DNA from: an uncultured Bacilli bacterium
GTDB lineage: Bacteria; Bacillota_I; Bacilli_A; RF39; UBA660
DNA: 5,174 nucleotides
Direction: 5' to 3'
Assembly: GCA_947629395.1 (NCBI GenBank)
Contig: CANRDQ010000055.1
Coordinates: forward strand, 1 to 5,174
Below are positions 5,174 through 5,174 of the stretch, in pieces. Made by a program: the position numbers and the translations under genes. The notes beneath the pieces were generated by a model. It was not told where the DNA came from, ran no database searches, and saw only the letters and a program-made list of their open reading frames with translations. Numbering within the stretch: position 1 is the stretch's first letter; every line of letters begins with the position of its first letter.

Positions 5174-5174
5174 T

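Noticed and set aside
5137..5174. Plus-strand frame beginning at TTG and running off the window
   Set aside because: There is no ATG, no ribosome binding site, and it overlaps the inverted repeat. A real start cannot be supported.

Overview
The window is very AT-rich DNA. Its four genes lie on the + strand and use mostly A/T-ending codons (AGA for Arg, TTA for Leu, ATA for Ile). Three of the four starts have Shine-Dalgarno sequences close to AGGAGG, and the fourth is weaker. All visible tryptophans are TGG, and the stops are TAG, TAG, TAA and TAA, so nothing suggests that TGA codes for tryptophan. This fits a low-GC Gram-positive lineage (Clostridia, Erysipelotrichia or another low-GC Bacillota) or a fusobacterium. 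The sequence alone does not settle the genus. There is no rRNA, tRNA, CRISPR array, transposase or phage gene.

Layout: bases 1-186 are a leader region with a strong sigma-70/sigma-A type promoter (112-140) whose -10 is extended. Gene 1 (187-1473) encodes an ATP-grasp ligase fused to a C-terminal HAD hydrolase domain. Gene 2 (1510-2316) is a LicD-family phosphotransferase. Gene 3 (2327-3466) is a DegT/DnrJ/EryC1/StrS PLP-dependent sugar aminotransferase and appears translationally linked to gene 2. A 165-base gap holding several small perfect inverted repeats but no terminator separates these from gene 4 (3632-5056), a family 2 glycosyltransferase with a long, apparently beta-rich C-terminal extension. 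A clear bidirectional intrinsic terminator (5055-5082) closes the set. The last ~90 bases are non-coding as far as can be seen and end in another inverted repeat.

Taken together this looks like part of a surface-glycan (capsule, teichoic acid-like polymer or glycolipid) locus. The inferred division of labour is as follows. The aminotransferase places an amino group on a keto-sugar nucleotide. The glycosyltransferase transfers a sugar. LicD adds a phospho-substituent such as phosphocholine. The ATP-grasp enzyme joins a carboxylate to an amine, possibly the amino group made by gene 3, while its HAD domain removes a phosphate from an unknown substrate. All four proteins look cytosolic, with no obvious transmembrane helices. 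No flippase, polymerase, priming transferase, sugar-nucleotide synthase or CDP-choline enzyme is present, so the window is either an accessory decoration cassette or a fragment of a larger locus. The most unusual item is the ATP-grasp-HAD fusion. The family assignments are firm, but the substrates are not knowable from this sequence.
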